Assembly: GCA_025529335.1 (NCBI GenBank)
Contig: JAMYHX010000028.1
Location: 1 to 64,000, forward strand
Source of the DNA: Rhizopus sp. PT2906
Lineage: Eukaryota > Mucoromycota > Mucoromycetes > Mucorales > Rhizopodaceae
DNA: 64,000 nt
Reading direction: 5' to 3'
Shown in pieces: positions 21,546 to 32,816 of the stretch. The notes beneath the pieces were generated by a model. The model was not told where the DNA came from. It searched no databases and saw nothing but the letters and a program-made list of their open reading frames with translations. The position numbers and the translations under genes were made by a program. The first letter of the stretch is position 1. Each line of letters opens with the position of its first letter.

Positions 21546-23229
21546 TTAGCGTAAAGTAACTAGTTCTTCAGCAGCTGTAGGATGAATAGCAACACAATTA
21601 TCAAAATCAGCCTTTGTTGCGCCCATACGTATGGCTACACCAAACCCTTGAAGGATTTCATCACTATCACGGCCAAAGAGGTGAAGGCCAACGACCTTCT
21701 CTTCTGGCCCCGCAGTGATCAACTTGTAAGCTGTTGGCTCCTTTTCATCAAGGATGCCGAAATACAAATTTGTGAATTTGGTAGTGTAAACTTTGATATC
21801 ACCAAACTTTTCTCTTGCTTCATCCTCAGTGTAGCCGATAGTACCACATGTAGGGTGAGCGAAAACGACGGTAGGAATATTGATGTAATCAAGTTTGGAT
21901 TCGGCAAACTTGGGCCCTCCAAATAGTCGATCAGCTAATTTACGAGCTGCAGCAATGGCCACTACATAAAGTGTCAATCATTTTCCCTTCCTTTTGTATA
22001 TTTTTACCTGGAGTCAGTTCTGCCTTGCCTGCAACATCGCCTAGAGAATAAATACCCTTTACATTTGTGTTTTGATATTCATCTACAATAATGTGGCCCT
22101 TCTTGTCTCTTTCAACACCAACCGCTTCAAGATTCAGACCATCCACATTAGGCCCACGACCAATAGCCCAGAGTACGGTGTCTGCCTCCAGCTCTCCTTT
22201 GGCGCCCTTGATGTCATATTCCACAATGATACCGTTATCTGTCTTTCTTAGACCATTGACACTTGATTCAAGTACAAAATTGACACCGATATGTTGCATT
22301 TGAGCAAGTAGGTTATCCTTGATGACAGGATCAAACCTACGGAGGATCTGCTTGGTTCGAGAAAATACAGTGACAGTAGAGCCAAGTGAATGAAATATAC
22401 CAGAAAGCTCAATAGCAATGTAACCAGTACCTACAACTGCAACACGCTTGGGCTGATGTTCCAGCTTGAAGAAACCGTTGGATGTGATGCCTAGCTCAGC
22501 TCCGGGCACAGGAGGAATGATAGAATGACTTCCTGTGGCTATAAGTATATGCTTTCCTTGAATTTCAAACGGTTGTGCGTTTTTGTCGCTTAGCTTGATA
22601 CTGAGCGTGCTTGGGTTGACAAAGCTAGCATGGCCATGAAAGTACTCGACCTTATCCTTGGACAGGTTGTTATCATAAATGCCATTCAAACGCTTGATAT
22701 AAGCATCACGTTTCGCTTTCAACATGGACCAATTGAACTTGACTTCCCCAGGGATATCGTATCCATAATCCTTGGCTTGACGAATGGTCTCAAACAAAGA
22801 AGAAGTATTCCACATCACCTTTTTGGGTACGCATCCAACGTTCACACAAGTGCCGCCCAAGACAGGGTATTTTTCTATCAATGCCACACTAGCATCGTGT
22901 ATTCCAGCAGCCTTTCTGGCAGCAGCCAATCCGCCTGAACCACCTCCGATAACGATGAGATCATAGAGTGCTTTGGATGCCTGTGTTGATGGTGCCATAG
23001 TTAATGAGCTGTATAAATGGTTTACTCTTTGGATAGCGGTTTGCACAGAGGAAAAAGAAATATCGGCATTTATCCAGTCGGATTTTGAGACTGTATCGCG
23101 TTGCATAATAAAGTTTGCAATACTGTTTGTTGATTGGAAGCGGGGAGGAGAAAAGGGATTATGATAAGACAATGATACAGCCCTCTCTTTTTCGTAATAT
23201 AAATTACAGTCATACCCTGGTAAACTCAA
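21546..23229 (-). CDS. GLR1: Glutathione reductase
   Basis: Two exons, 22008-23229 and 21546-21961, with a 46-nt intron (21962-22007). FAD site DLIVIGGGSGGLAAARKA, redox-active disulfide GGTCVNVGCVPKK, NADPH site VAVVGTGYIAIELSG, second FAD motif GIYSLGDVAGKAELTP, and the dimer-interface active site HPTAAEE are all present. The canonical start is MAPSTQAS at 22998 (468 residues). The frame stays open for 77 more codons to ATG 23229 (545 residues), with a further in-frame Met at 23106. Such openness in AT-rich DNA suggests a translated extension, possibly for mitochondrial targeting as with dual-start yeast Glr1. The enzyme reduces glutathione disulfide with NADPH. Confidence 0.94.
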
Positions 23230-23350
23230 GTCGTACCAAAAACCCTTGACATCACTTTAGAGCAGCCACTTGAATCGAGTTCTACTATATTGATTCTGTT
23301 CTTGAGGCTGCTTACTGCGCACTATCAGAACAGTGGAAAAAGTGTATATA

Positions 23351-23430
23351 TCTGATTGGACAATGTAGACTACTTATATAATTACAATCATTTCAGAAAG
23401 TAAAGTCGTGGCTTCCGAATTTGATGTCGT
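23351..23430 (+). repeat. Dispersed repeat fragment: 32-bp motif copy 2 plus transposon-end-like sequence
   Basis: 23351-23382 matches 4016-4047 at 30 of 32 positions. Directly after it, ATTTCAGAAAGTAAAGTCG and GATGTCGTGCAAAAAA resemble the reverse complement of about 44950-45003, beside the broken transposase. It may be a solo end of that element family inserted upstream of glutathione reductase. Confidence 0.5.
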
Positions 23431-25329
23431 GCAAAAAAGGAGTACAATGATTACTTGGATGAGATTATTTGATCTTGCTTCGAGAGTAAATTAGATAATA
23501 GAACGAAATCCGGTGAAAAGAATACTAAACCACAGTGATAAACCCACAGGCTTTGTTTAGGTTGTAATTGCATATTAACTTGTTGATTATTTTCAGTAAC
23601 GTGAGTTTCTTGCAATATTCCATAAACGTAAATTTCTTAGATACACCTCTTTCAGAAATTATTCGCACATATTACAAGATCAATAGCAATTAAACCCTTT
23701 ATGTCTTTTTTATCATTTAAAAAGACAACATGTAATAATATATAAAATGAGCTTGATATTTTTGAGAAAAGATAAACGTGGTCAAGGCTTTATACAAAAT
23801 AAAAAGTTGTTAGAGTGCTAGCTGGGGGCAGTTTGGTTCTTACCAAACTTGGTCCCATCCACTTTCTTCCTTGCTCTCTCTCTTGCTCTCCTCTTTTCAC
23901 TGGCTTGCTCTCTCTTCTTCTTTCTCTTCTTTGTCCGGGCCAGTTATCGCTGGCTCATATAATACACTTCGGGTAAGATATTAATAATCTCTTTATAAGT
24001 TTACTCACTTTTCTTGCCTCTCTTTTTCTCTTATAAATCCTCTTCTTTATAATGTAAGTATTTAATATCAATGTAAATAACTGATTTACTAATCATTTCT
24101 TTATTTGTCCTTTTGCTTCTGATGGGCTCTCTTTTTGTCTGAAATTATCATTTTATTTTATCAGTGTGCGAATAATTTGTGAATAAAGTGTAACTTGATT
24201 GCATTATATATGAATGTAACTTTATTAAGCTATTACAATTCAAAGTAACCACCTTGAATACTAAGTTTTTAGGCTTATTACTCATGACTCCATACTTGGA
24301 TTGTTTAGAAGTGATTTCCTTGGGATTCCTGACTAACAACGTGACACTAATTATTTCTGCTCATTGTCCGTCTCAAATTGGACATCCTTACATTGTAATT
24401 GAATTAGATTTTTCATTAAAAAGAGCAGAGTATTATTAAAATAAGACGCGTAAGCGTTTTATAGGGGAGAGAATGTATGACTGCTGTTTACATTCATGTG
24501 GTCAATGCTGTTATTTATCAATGCCATACTACTATAGTTATTATTATAAGTCATTCTTATCAGATGCGATAGAGGAAGGCATGCTCTACTGTAAGATATA
24601 AAATATAATATATCAAACACCTTATTCGTCATGGATGTTTCTGGAAAATCAGCAAAGTGAGAGCGAAACGACTGTCAAATGAAAAAATCTCAATCAGCCA
24701 ATCACAATTTCAAACGACAGCAAAGCTGATGATGTGTCTTGTACTTTTTTGTACAAATGTTCCTATAAGCTTTCAATCCAAATCATCGAATCTTTCATTC
24801 AGGGCATAAAATTTCTACTGTTTGTATTTTGGATTGCATCAAGAATAAATGAATTTTATTTTAATAAAGCGTTTCCTGTTTGATGAATAGCAGTGAGATT
24901 AAGAAAGATACAACTATCACAGCGGTGAAGTATTCTTTTTACGTCTCTTGATCCTCATTGCCATTGTTGTCATATATATAAATCTAGAGCTTAAGAAAAT
25001 ATAGAATACCCTTTCAATAATTGCCAGTCATCCTATAGTATCACATGCGTAGTATGAGCAGAGCATTCGTCCATGTTTACTCATCATTTAATAATATACA
25101 CTATTTTCCACAAAATTCTTCATTTATTATACTTCAATATTCTTCAACCAATGAGGCATCAATCTCTGGCATTGGATGAAAATAGCTCTTCTTTTTTTTT
25201 TTTTGACATAATCTTTGTTCCACTTGTTCAATTAAAAATCCAACAAGTATCTAATTGACTTGGTGCAACCTGATTCGATAGCTTTTTGACCTACAGAAAT
25301 TTGCGGGCAAGTAATTTCAGATATTTCAG

Positions 25330-25374
25330 CCAATTAGATTTTGATACATAATTTCATAGACATTTAATATAAAA
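25330..25374 (+). promoter_or_regulatory. BiP core promoter elements (CCAAT, TATA)
   Basis: CCAAT at 25330-25334 and TATAAAA at 25368-25374, the latter about 70 bp before the BiP ATG. No full ERSE or UPRE sequence was recognised. Confidence 0.5.
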
Positions 25375-25442
25375 GCTGCCCTTCTCCTTCGTTTTTCTTT
25401 TCAATCGTCTTTTCTTTTTTTATTTATTTTTAATAGTTCATC

Positions 25443-27489
25443 ATGCATAGAAAGGCCTCTCTGTTGGCCCTTTTTGCCCTCATTTTCACATTATTCATTA
25501 GTTCATATACTGTTAAAGCTGACGAACAAGAATCTTATGGAACAGGTAAGATATATACATGCATACGCACGCGCTGTGTTTGGGATTCATGTATTGACAT
25601 CTCTTTTAGTCATTGGTATTGATTTGGGTACAACTTATTCTTGTGTTGCCGTTCAAAAGAATGGACGTGTAGAAATTATCGCAAACGATCAAGGTCACCG
25701 TATTACTCCCTCCTATGTTGCCTTTACAGACGATGAACGTTTGATCGGTGATGCCGCCAAGAACCAATACTCTGCTAACCCTAAGCGTACTGTCTTTGAT
25801 GCCAAGCGTCTCATTGGTCGTCGTTTCGATGATAAGGAAGTTCAACAAGATATGAAGCACTTCCCCTTCGACGTTGTCAACAAGAATGGTGCCCCTCAGA
25901 TCAAGGTTGCTGTCAAGGGTGAAGACAGAATTTTCACTCCTGAAGAAATCTCTGGTATGGTTTTGACAAAGATGAAGGAAACTGCTGAAGCTTACCTCGG
26001 CAAGCCTGTTACCCATGCTGTCGTCACCGTTCCTGCCTACTTCAATGACGCCCAACGTCAAGCCACCAAGGATGCCGGTACTATTGCTGGTTTGAAGATT
26101 CTTCGTATCGTCAATGAACCTACTGCCGCTGCTATTGCCTACGGTTTGGATAAGAATGATGGTGAAAAGAACGTCCTTGTTTATGACTTGGGTGGTGGTA
26201 CCTTTGATGTCTCTCTCTTGTCTATTGAAGATGGTATCTTTGAAGTCTTGGCTACTGCTGGTGACACTCACTTGGGTGGTGAAGATTTCGATGCTCGTAT
26301 CATTGATCACTTTGTTAAGCTCTGGAAGAAGAAGTACCCTGGAGATGATATCACCAAGGATCTCAAGGCCATGAGTAAATTGAAGCGTGAAGCTGAAAAT
26401 GCCAAGCGTGCTCTCTCTTCTCAAATGTCTGTTCGTGTTGAAATCGAATCCTTGTTCAACGGCAAGGACTTTTCTGAAACCTTGACTCGTGCCAAGTTTG
26501 AAGAACTCAATAATGACTTATTCCGCAAGACTTTGAAGCCCGTCGAACAAGTCCTCAAGGATGCTGGTTTGAGCAAGGATCAAGTTGATGATATTGTCCT
26601 CGTAGGTGGTTCTACTCGTATTCCCAAGGTTCAAAAGCTCCTTCAAGACTTCTTCAATGGTAAGAAGCCTTCCAAGGGTATTAACCCTGATGAAGCTGTT
26701 GCCTATGGTGCCGCTGTCCAAGGTGGTATTCTCTCTGGTGAAGAAGCCTCTGACAAGATTGTCTTGTTGGATGTCAACCCTTTAACCCTCGGTATTGAAA
26801 CCACTGGTGGTGTCATGACCAAGTTGATTCCCCGTAACACTGTTATTCCTACCAAGAAGTCTCAAATCTTCTCTACTGCTGCCGATAACCAACCCACCGT
26901 CTTGATCCAAGTCTTTGAAGGTGAACGTGCCTTGACCAAGGATAACAACCTTCTCGGTAAGTTTGAGTTGTCTGGTATTGCCCCTGCCCCTCGTGGTGTT
27001 CCTCAGATTGAAGTCACCTTCGAAATTGATGCCAACGGTATCTTGAAGGTCAGCGCTGCTGATAAGGCTTCTGGTAAATCCGAATCTATCACCATTACCA
27101 ATGACAAGGGTCGTCTCTCTCAAGAAGATATTGACCGTATGGTCAAGGAAGCTGAAGAATTCGCTGAAGAAGACAAGGCTATCCGTGAACGTACTGAATC
27201 CAAGAACAAGTTGGAAAATTATATCTATACTATCAAGAGTCAATTGTCTGATGACGGTGCTCTCGCCAAGAAGATCTCCGCCGAAGACAAGGAAGCTATT
27301 GAAGATGCCATCAAGGACAAGCTCGCTTGGATTGATGAAAACCCTACTGCTCTTCGTGAAGACTATGACGAAAAGCGTGAAGAATTAGAATCCGTTGTTA
27401 ACCCCATCACTACCAAGTTGTATGCTGATGGTTCTGCTGATAGTAGCAGTGACTACGAAGAACCCTTAAGAGATCATGATGAATTGTAA
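25443..27489 (+). CDS. KAR2: ER Hsp70 chaperone BiP/Kar2
   Basis: Two exons, 25443-25545 and 25610-27489, 660 residues. Exon 1 encodes the signal peptide (ALFALIFTLFISSYTVKA) and the first mature residues. Exon 2 starts at VIGIDLGTTYSCVAV. ATPase signatures IGIDLGTTYS, VLVYDLGGGTFDVSLL and IVLVGGSTRIPKVQKLL are intact. The protein ends in HDEL, the ER retrieval signal. It folds secretory proteins and drives translocation and ERAD in the ER lumen. Codon use is strongly biased, as in the ATP2 fragment. The intron separates targeting peptide from chaperone body. Large antisense frames across the gene are by-products of that codon bias. Confidence 0.97.
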
Positions 27490-27565
27490 ATCTTAATTTC
27501 ACACATAATTTATAAATAAAAAATAGTACATATAAAGATATATCTCTGTGCCACAATTGCTTCCT

Positions 27566-27600
<35 letters not shown>

Positions 27601-27610
27601 CTTTTACTTC

Positions 27611-29243
27611 ATGACAACCACGTCTGTCTCATCAGAGCCTTTATCCTCAACCTATTTATCAAACTACTCTTCCTCTTTTCAAAGCTTCACACGTCGTCAT
27701 TCTATTTATGGAACAGAAGATAGAGTAGTACTTGATATTGGTTCATTATACATAAAATGTGGATTCTCTGGCGAATCCTCTCCTCGTCATATAATCCCAA
27801 CTTGGTCTTGTTTAGAACATTTACGAAATGAAGAAGGAGAAGTTATTCGAGTGAATAAACAAGTAAAAAGAAAAGGATACATGTGTCTCTTGCTCAAGCT
27901 AATTCATACCTGTAACAGTTGGAGGAATTATATAGTCTAGATGTTATGGCAAAAGGCAATTTGGATGAAATTGAGGAAAACTTTAAAAAGTTACTGCATG
28001 ACATTTATTTTCGGTAAATAATACATGCGCTTTTGGTTAAAAGGGGAGTTATAACAAATATAATTAGGCTACTGTTAACAGATCCAAAGACACGTAAAGT
28101 TATTATATGTGAATCCCCATTGGCACCTATTGTTATCAAGCAAGTCATTGCAAAGTTATTGTTTGATCACTTTTTAGTTCCTTCTATATCCTTTGTACCA
28201 GTCCACTTGATGGCACTATTTACAACTGGTTTAACAACTGGTTTAATCATTGACTGTGGAAACTTGGAAACAAGCGTTCTTCCCGTAAGAATATCAATAG
28301 TATATATCTTGCTTGTGTGGCTCGAAATAACCTTGATATCATTTAGATTTATGTAGCTAGACCTATAATTCCCTATATTGCTACAACACCACTCGCCGGA
28401 AAATCAATCACGAAAAGGCTAAAGGAGTTATTATATGAACATGGTCGATTCATCCCACCTTCCAATCTTCACTTTTCGCTTGCACCACAGAGCAGCATAC
28501 CCAGTCAGCTATTGACACCAGAATTATTAGAGGATATAAAGACCAGAGCCATCTTTTGTTCACCCCTTATGATTGGGCAACAGCAATACAGTGATGCAGC
28601 AAGCAAAATAGATGCCTACAAAAACTTTAGCAGTGCTACTGATCTATACTACCCCATCACACTCAAGGACGGTCAACGAGGCACGATCCTGATACCTGGA
28701 TGGATTCGCGAACGAACAGCAGAGGTGCTATTTGAGGGAGATGAAGATGAGTTGAGTATACCCTTATGCATATTAGACTCATTATCAAAACTTCAACCGG
28801 ATCTTCGAAAGCCTCTGATATCGTCTATCCTCTTGATCGGCGGTATATCGCTTATACCCGGATTTCAATCTAGAATAAAGCAAGAATTATTACGAATTAT
28901 GAGGGATCCAACTGAATATGAAAAGAAGAAGTACAATAGCTTGCTTAAATTACACAAGTCGATTCGGTTTCTAGATAATCCAGAGGAAAAGGGCGCTGGG
29001 CGTATATTTATGAATAATGTAAGAGGCTGGATCGGAGGTTAGTATTTATTATATATATATGATGCGTAGGCCATTTGCTAAAAGAGAAATGCATAAATAG
29101 GTTCTCTTATGGGATCCATGAAGTTATCAGGAGAGGAGATCACAAAAGAAAAGTTTACGGGAAATGTCACAGACTGGTCTATAGGCCACTGGACAAATAC
29201 AGTTGATCCAGCTGATAGAGAAGCAAGTACAAGCACCAAATAA
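27611..29243 (+). CDS. ARP10: Actin-related protein 10 (dynactin pointed-end Arp11 family)
   Basis: Five exons: 27611-27862, 27919-28013, 28068-28284, 28347-29037 and 29101-29243, 465 residues. After a Ser-rich start the actin fold begins at RVVLDIGSLYIKCGFSGESS. Later landmarks are VIICESPLAPIVIKQV, VPVHLMALFTTGLTTGLIID, TSVLPIYVARPIIPY, TPELLEDIKTRAIF and ILLIGGISLIPGFQSRI. The spacing matches human ACTR10, a pointed-end subunit of dynactin that links dynein to cargo. A 28-nt T tract lies in the leader, and only 121 bp separate this ATG from the BiP stop. Confidence 0.88.
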
Positions 29244-29539
29244 AAAACAAAGATGTACTTTACTTGTTCTTTATATCGTTTGACTTTCAATTGAAATAAG
29301 CTTAATGCTTCTTTAAAGGGGAGACATGTTGTGCGATATTATTGAAGGTGTGCAGTCAGACATACTCTTCTTTGACAGCGAATGAATGTAGTATTTCTAG
29401 GTTTTTCCTTGAGTACTTTTTGTAAAGGAAAGAAAACAAGAGTCACTTGCGTTTATACAAGACAACAATATTAACATTATTACCTATCTTGGAAAGTTAT
29501 CACGTATTTCAATCGTTTCTTTACTCTTTTTCTTCTTTT

Positions 29540-29758
29540 ATGATCACGATAACAAAAGAACAAGCTGTTTGCATGCTTTACTGTAAACCATATGACAAGG
29601 ATCGCGCTATTGAACTATTAAAGTATATTGAACACCGCGAACTTCAAATCTGCTATAGCAATGATCCTATACAACCAATCTTAATGTCATCAGCAGGTAT
29701 AAGAAAATACGGATCCATATATAAACAGTACCCTGCTTTGTACAAGGACAGTAATTAA
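29540..29758 (+). CDS. Small orphan protein (72 aa)
   Basis: Starts at the ATG after a pyrimidine-rich leader (TCTTCTTTTATG). The protein reads MITITKEQAVCMLYCKPYDK and continues through DRAIELLKYIEHRELQ to a Tyr-rich tail. No signal peptide, membrane helix or known motif. Even composition and the leader favour a real gene. The family is not recognised. Confidence 0.5.
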   Translation: MITITKEQAVCMLYCKPYDKDRAIELLKYIEHRELQICYSNDPIQPILMSSAGIRKYGSIYKQYPALYKDSN

Positions 29759-29890
29759 AAGTAATCTATTGTCTGAATGAACTTTGTGCTTTACAAGAGA
29801 AAGTAATAATAATAAAAATCGCTATCTATATGATTATAATTACAAGTGCTTTATTGAGAGAAGTAAATGTCTATTTATATACTTAAATTA

Positions 29891-31217
29891 TTAAAATCTA
29901 CGCTTAGCTGCTCTTCTGGCTGCGGCCGCTGCTTGCTGTCTCTCACGAACAGCACGTTCCTTCTCCATTTTTTCATGATACTTTTGTTGTTCTCTAAAGT
30001 TTTCCATGAATCCTTTTGTATTTTTTTGAAGTTCTTCTGGCTTTCGTTTAAGTAAAGGAATGTTCAAAGCCTTACGAACACTGGGTGCCTTCAATGTTAG
30101 AATTTGACCAATAGAGAACAAATTTGAGGTAATCCAATACACAAACACACCACTAGGCATCCAAGCTGTGAAAGGCACAACGGCAAGAGAAAGAACACGG
30201 AAGACGTTCTTCATGCCCTTACTTTGAGGGTTAGCTGCACCTGTTTCAGTACCGGCTTCTAAAATGGCCATCATACCCGCTGCACTGATAGCAGGAAGGA
30301 TATAATAGGGATCCTTGGCAGATAAATCTGTGAACCAAAGCAAACCTTCGTTGGTCAATCCAGGAACAGGCACTTCAGCCATGCTACGGATAGCCATGAA
30401 GAAGGAAATCATGACTGGCATTTGGATCATAGGAAGACCTAGTGATTTCATAGGATGACAATCATTATTCTTGAACAGAGTTTGAATTTCTCGACTGTAC
30501 TTGTCTACTGACAATGTATCACCTTCTGCTTGTGCCTTCTTCAAATTGTCCATGATACGGGTCACGTCAGGGTTGATATTCATCAATTTGGCATTGTTTC
30601 TTTGAATCTTGATCATCAGTGGTAATAATGCCACACGAACGGCCACAGTAGCTGCTGCGATTGCTGCCCACCAGGGGAGACCGCTATAGATATGAATGTA
30701 CTCAAACATAGCTTCCAGTGCGCCTACAGGTGTAAAATTACATAAGCCAAGAGCTTTGAATTCACCAATTTGAGCTGCAGTTTGAACCAATGAATCAGGT
30801 GCATTTGTTTGCAATGCTTGCTCAACAACATCTTGGGCTGAACTGGTCGTCGTTGCGGTCGTCTGATCCTCAGAAGCTGTGCTCATGTTACGAGTGTTCA
30901 AATGATTCAATGCACTGAAGCTGCCGAACTTTCCATGTGTTTTTGCTGCTCTAATTGCAATGGCGCTCAAGGGTTGAAACCTTGGAGCTAATAAACCAGT
31001 TGATAACTACTCTCACACATTGTTTAGTTTCACTATGCTTTGCTCTTTTTTCTTTTTTTTTTAAAAAAAAGTTACCATACGAACAGACTTTCCCTGCTGA
31101 AAACTGCCCTGAAAAGCTCTATAAATGAGTAAAGATATGAGATAAGCCCAAAATAGTTATTCGTTTTATGTTTGGTCCTTACCTTTTGGCAACTAATCTT
31201 CCTGCAGTACTCAACAT
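29891..31217 (-). CDS. OXA1: Mitochondrial inner-membrane insertase Oxa1
   Basis: Three exons on the minus strand: 31183-31217, 31076-31118 and 29891-31006, 397 residues. The N-terminus MLSTAGRLVAKRAFQGSF is an Arg-rich mitochondrial presequence split by two introns. The 60KD_IMP/Oxa1 core follows: GLPWWAAIAAATVAVRVALL, PMIKIQRNNAKLMNINPD, GLPMIQMPVMISFFMAIR, and WITSNLFSIGQILTL. The C-terminal tail is long and basic (KYHEKMEKERAVRERQQ), as needed to bind mitoribosomes. It inserts mitochondrially encoded subunits, including those of ATP synthase. It shares a 172-bp divergent promoter with ATP11. Confidence 0.94.
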
Positions 31218-31389
31218 GGTTTGATTATGTCTTTTTTTTTTTTAAAAAAAAAAAATAAAAACAAGCAAGGGGTCCAAATTGACAGTTGTGGAAGCAGGGA
31301 AAGCTAGTCACAAGTTCTTAATTTCTCTGTCTCTCTCACACTCAATAATGCCACCCTGCAAATTTGACAGTTGCCCTTTTTTTTGTTAG
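31218..31389. promoter_or_regulatory. Shared divergent promoter, OXA1 / ATP11
   Basis: Only 172 bp separate the two start codons. It contains a poly(T)/poly(A) palindromic block around 31230-31256 (a run of T followed by a run of A), which could act as a nucleosome-excluding tract for both directions. Confidence 0.6.
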
Positions 31390-32471
31390 ATGCTTTCACG
31401 ATTAACCTTTACAAGACAGCTTGGCGTCTTCTCAAAGCGCCTTGTATCACCAACCTACAGCAGTGGGCTTTCTAAAAAAGGTACCTTTTTCTTCAGAGGA
31501 GTAAACAATAGGAAATGACAAACATAGACTAGGTCATGTTCGATTCTTGAATAGTAATGTAAAGCCTGTCGACTATGATTCCAAGTATGCTGAAAAGATC
31601 AAGGAAGCTGCAAAGAGGTATGTTAAATAATTCAACGTACATGCTACTGTCTTAACTGTCTCTTTCTCTTTCTCTTAGGGAAGGAATTACAGTCGAAGAA
31701 TTGAAAAAGAGAATCAAAGAACAAGCTGCCAAAAAGGCAAAGGAAGCTACACCCAAGAAGGTAGAGCCGAAGAAAACGACAAAGGTGCAATCTAAAGCTG
31801 CAGTAACAACAGAGGCAACAAAGTTACCCTTTGAATCTTCAGCACCTGTAAGTATATCTTTTTTCTTTATCATTAGGCGCTTAATAATGTATAAATAGAC
31901 ATTGGATAAAATCGTAAAATTAGAACTATTTGAAAAAGAAACACCAGAGAATATCGAAAAGATTTGGACAGCAGGACATGCCAACAAGGACTGTATCACA
32001 GCCGTTATTCCAAGTGACATATATGACAAACTGTATAAGCGTAGCCAAGATTATCCAATGGTAATTGAGCAAATAACATAAATCATAATTACTTATGCAC
32101 CTATATAGTTTGTCGTACCAATGCCAAGAGAAGAAGGTGTCGAATTTTACTTTCTTCAGTTCAATTTCCATCAGTGCTACTTTACATCCCTTTTAGAATA
32201 TAAAGCAAAGGGCACTGAAGCAAGACCTTTCTTAACACTGACACACTTTACAGAACTTCAAAAATCCAAGGGACTTGTGTTGATGAAGGGTGATATCAAT
32301 GATGAACCACGCATGTTGGATACTTCCAACGCTCAATTTTTAGCATTTGCTCTTCAACAGTTCTATGCTTCTGGTAGTGAGGATAAGCTCAAACTTGTTG
32401 AAAAGTTCCACAAATCGCCAGGTGAATTTGATTTCCAGGAGCTTATTAAAGCAGTTGAAACACTTGTTTAA
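31390..32471 (+). CDS. ATP11: F1-ATPase assembly factor Atp11 (ATPAF1)
   Basis: Five exons: 31390-31480, 31533-31617, 31679-31847, 31899-32060 and 32109-32471, 289 residues. The start MLSRLTFTRQLGVFSKRL is a mitochondrial presequence. A Lys/Ala-rich charged region follows, then the ATP11 core: EKETPENIEKIWTAGHANK, MPREEGVEFYFLQF, and LTHFTELQKSKGLVLMKGDI. Atp11 is a matrix chaperone that binds F1 beta until it is assembled with alpha. The partner subunit beta is the truncated gene at the left edge of the window. The 31532 acceptor (CTAG) was chosen because it gives GHVRFLNSNVKPVDYDSKYA in frame. Confidence 0.93.
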
Positions 32472-32816
32472 ATTAAAAGACTAGTATTAATAGACACTGT
32501 CGTTTATTTGTTCTTTTCTTTTTGTGTGTTTTCCGTCTTTTCGTCTTGTAAACACATTCACTGCATTTGATCGTTTGTCATTTGAAAGGCGTTCTTCATT
32601 ATGAGTAGCTCTTGTAAAAACGGAGCGCGCGTAGCATTCCCCATATAATGTCAATTGAATAATTATTGGAGCAAACAGGCAAATGTTGACTCGCCTGAAA
32701 AGATAAAAGAATAAAGTATATATATTTATATATATAATGTACTTTGTAAGTATTAACTGCAATCATTTGAAAACATGTTTTGAAAAGTAGTTTTATTAAG
32801 CTAGAGCTTTTTTTAT

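Larger units (their letters stand above)
23230..25442. other. Long intergenic region (2.2 kb), no gene seen
   Basis: AT-rich with stops in all frames. It holds a copy of the 32-bp motif (23351-23382) followed by sequence like the right end of the transposase element (23385-23430), a short hairpin-like tract around 23828-23860 (TTTGGTTCTTACCAAACTT) with a CT-rich block after it, and the BiP promoter at the right end. No tRNA could be supported. Confidence 0.55.

Noticed and set aside
23828..23860. Hairpin TTTGGT...ACCAAA with CT-rich flank, considered as a small RNA gene or LTR end.
   Set aside because: A single short hairpin with no second copy in the window and no promoter signal. Left as a note only.
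25606..26424. 272-codon minus-strand frame inside BiP (and another at 26782-27243).
   Set aside because: Antisense open frames are common in highly codon-biased Hsp70 genes. No independent domain or promoter was seen.
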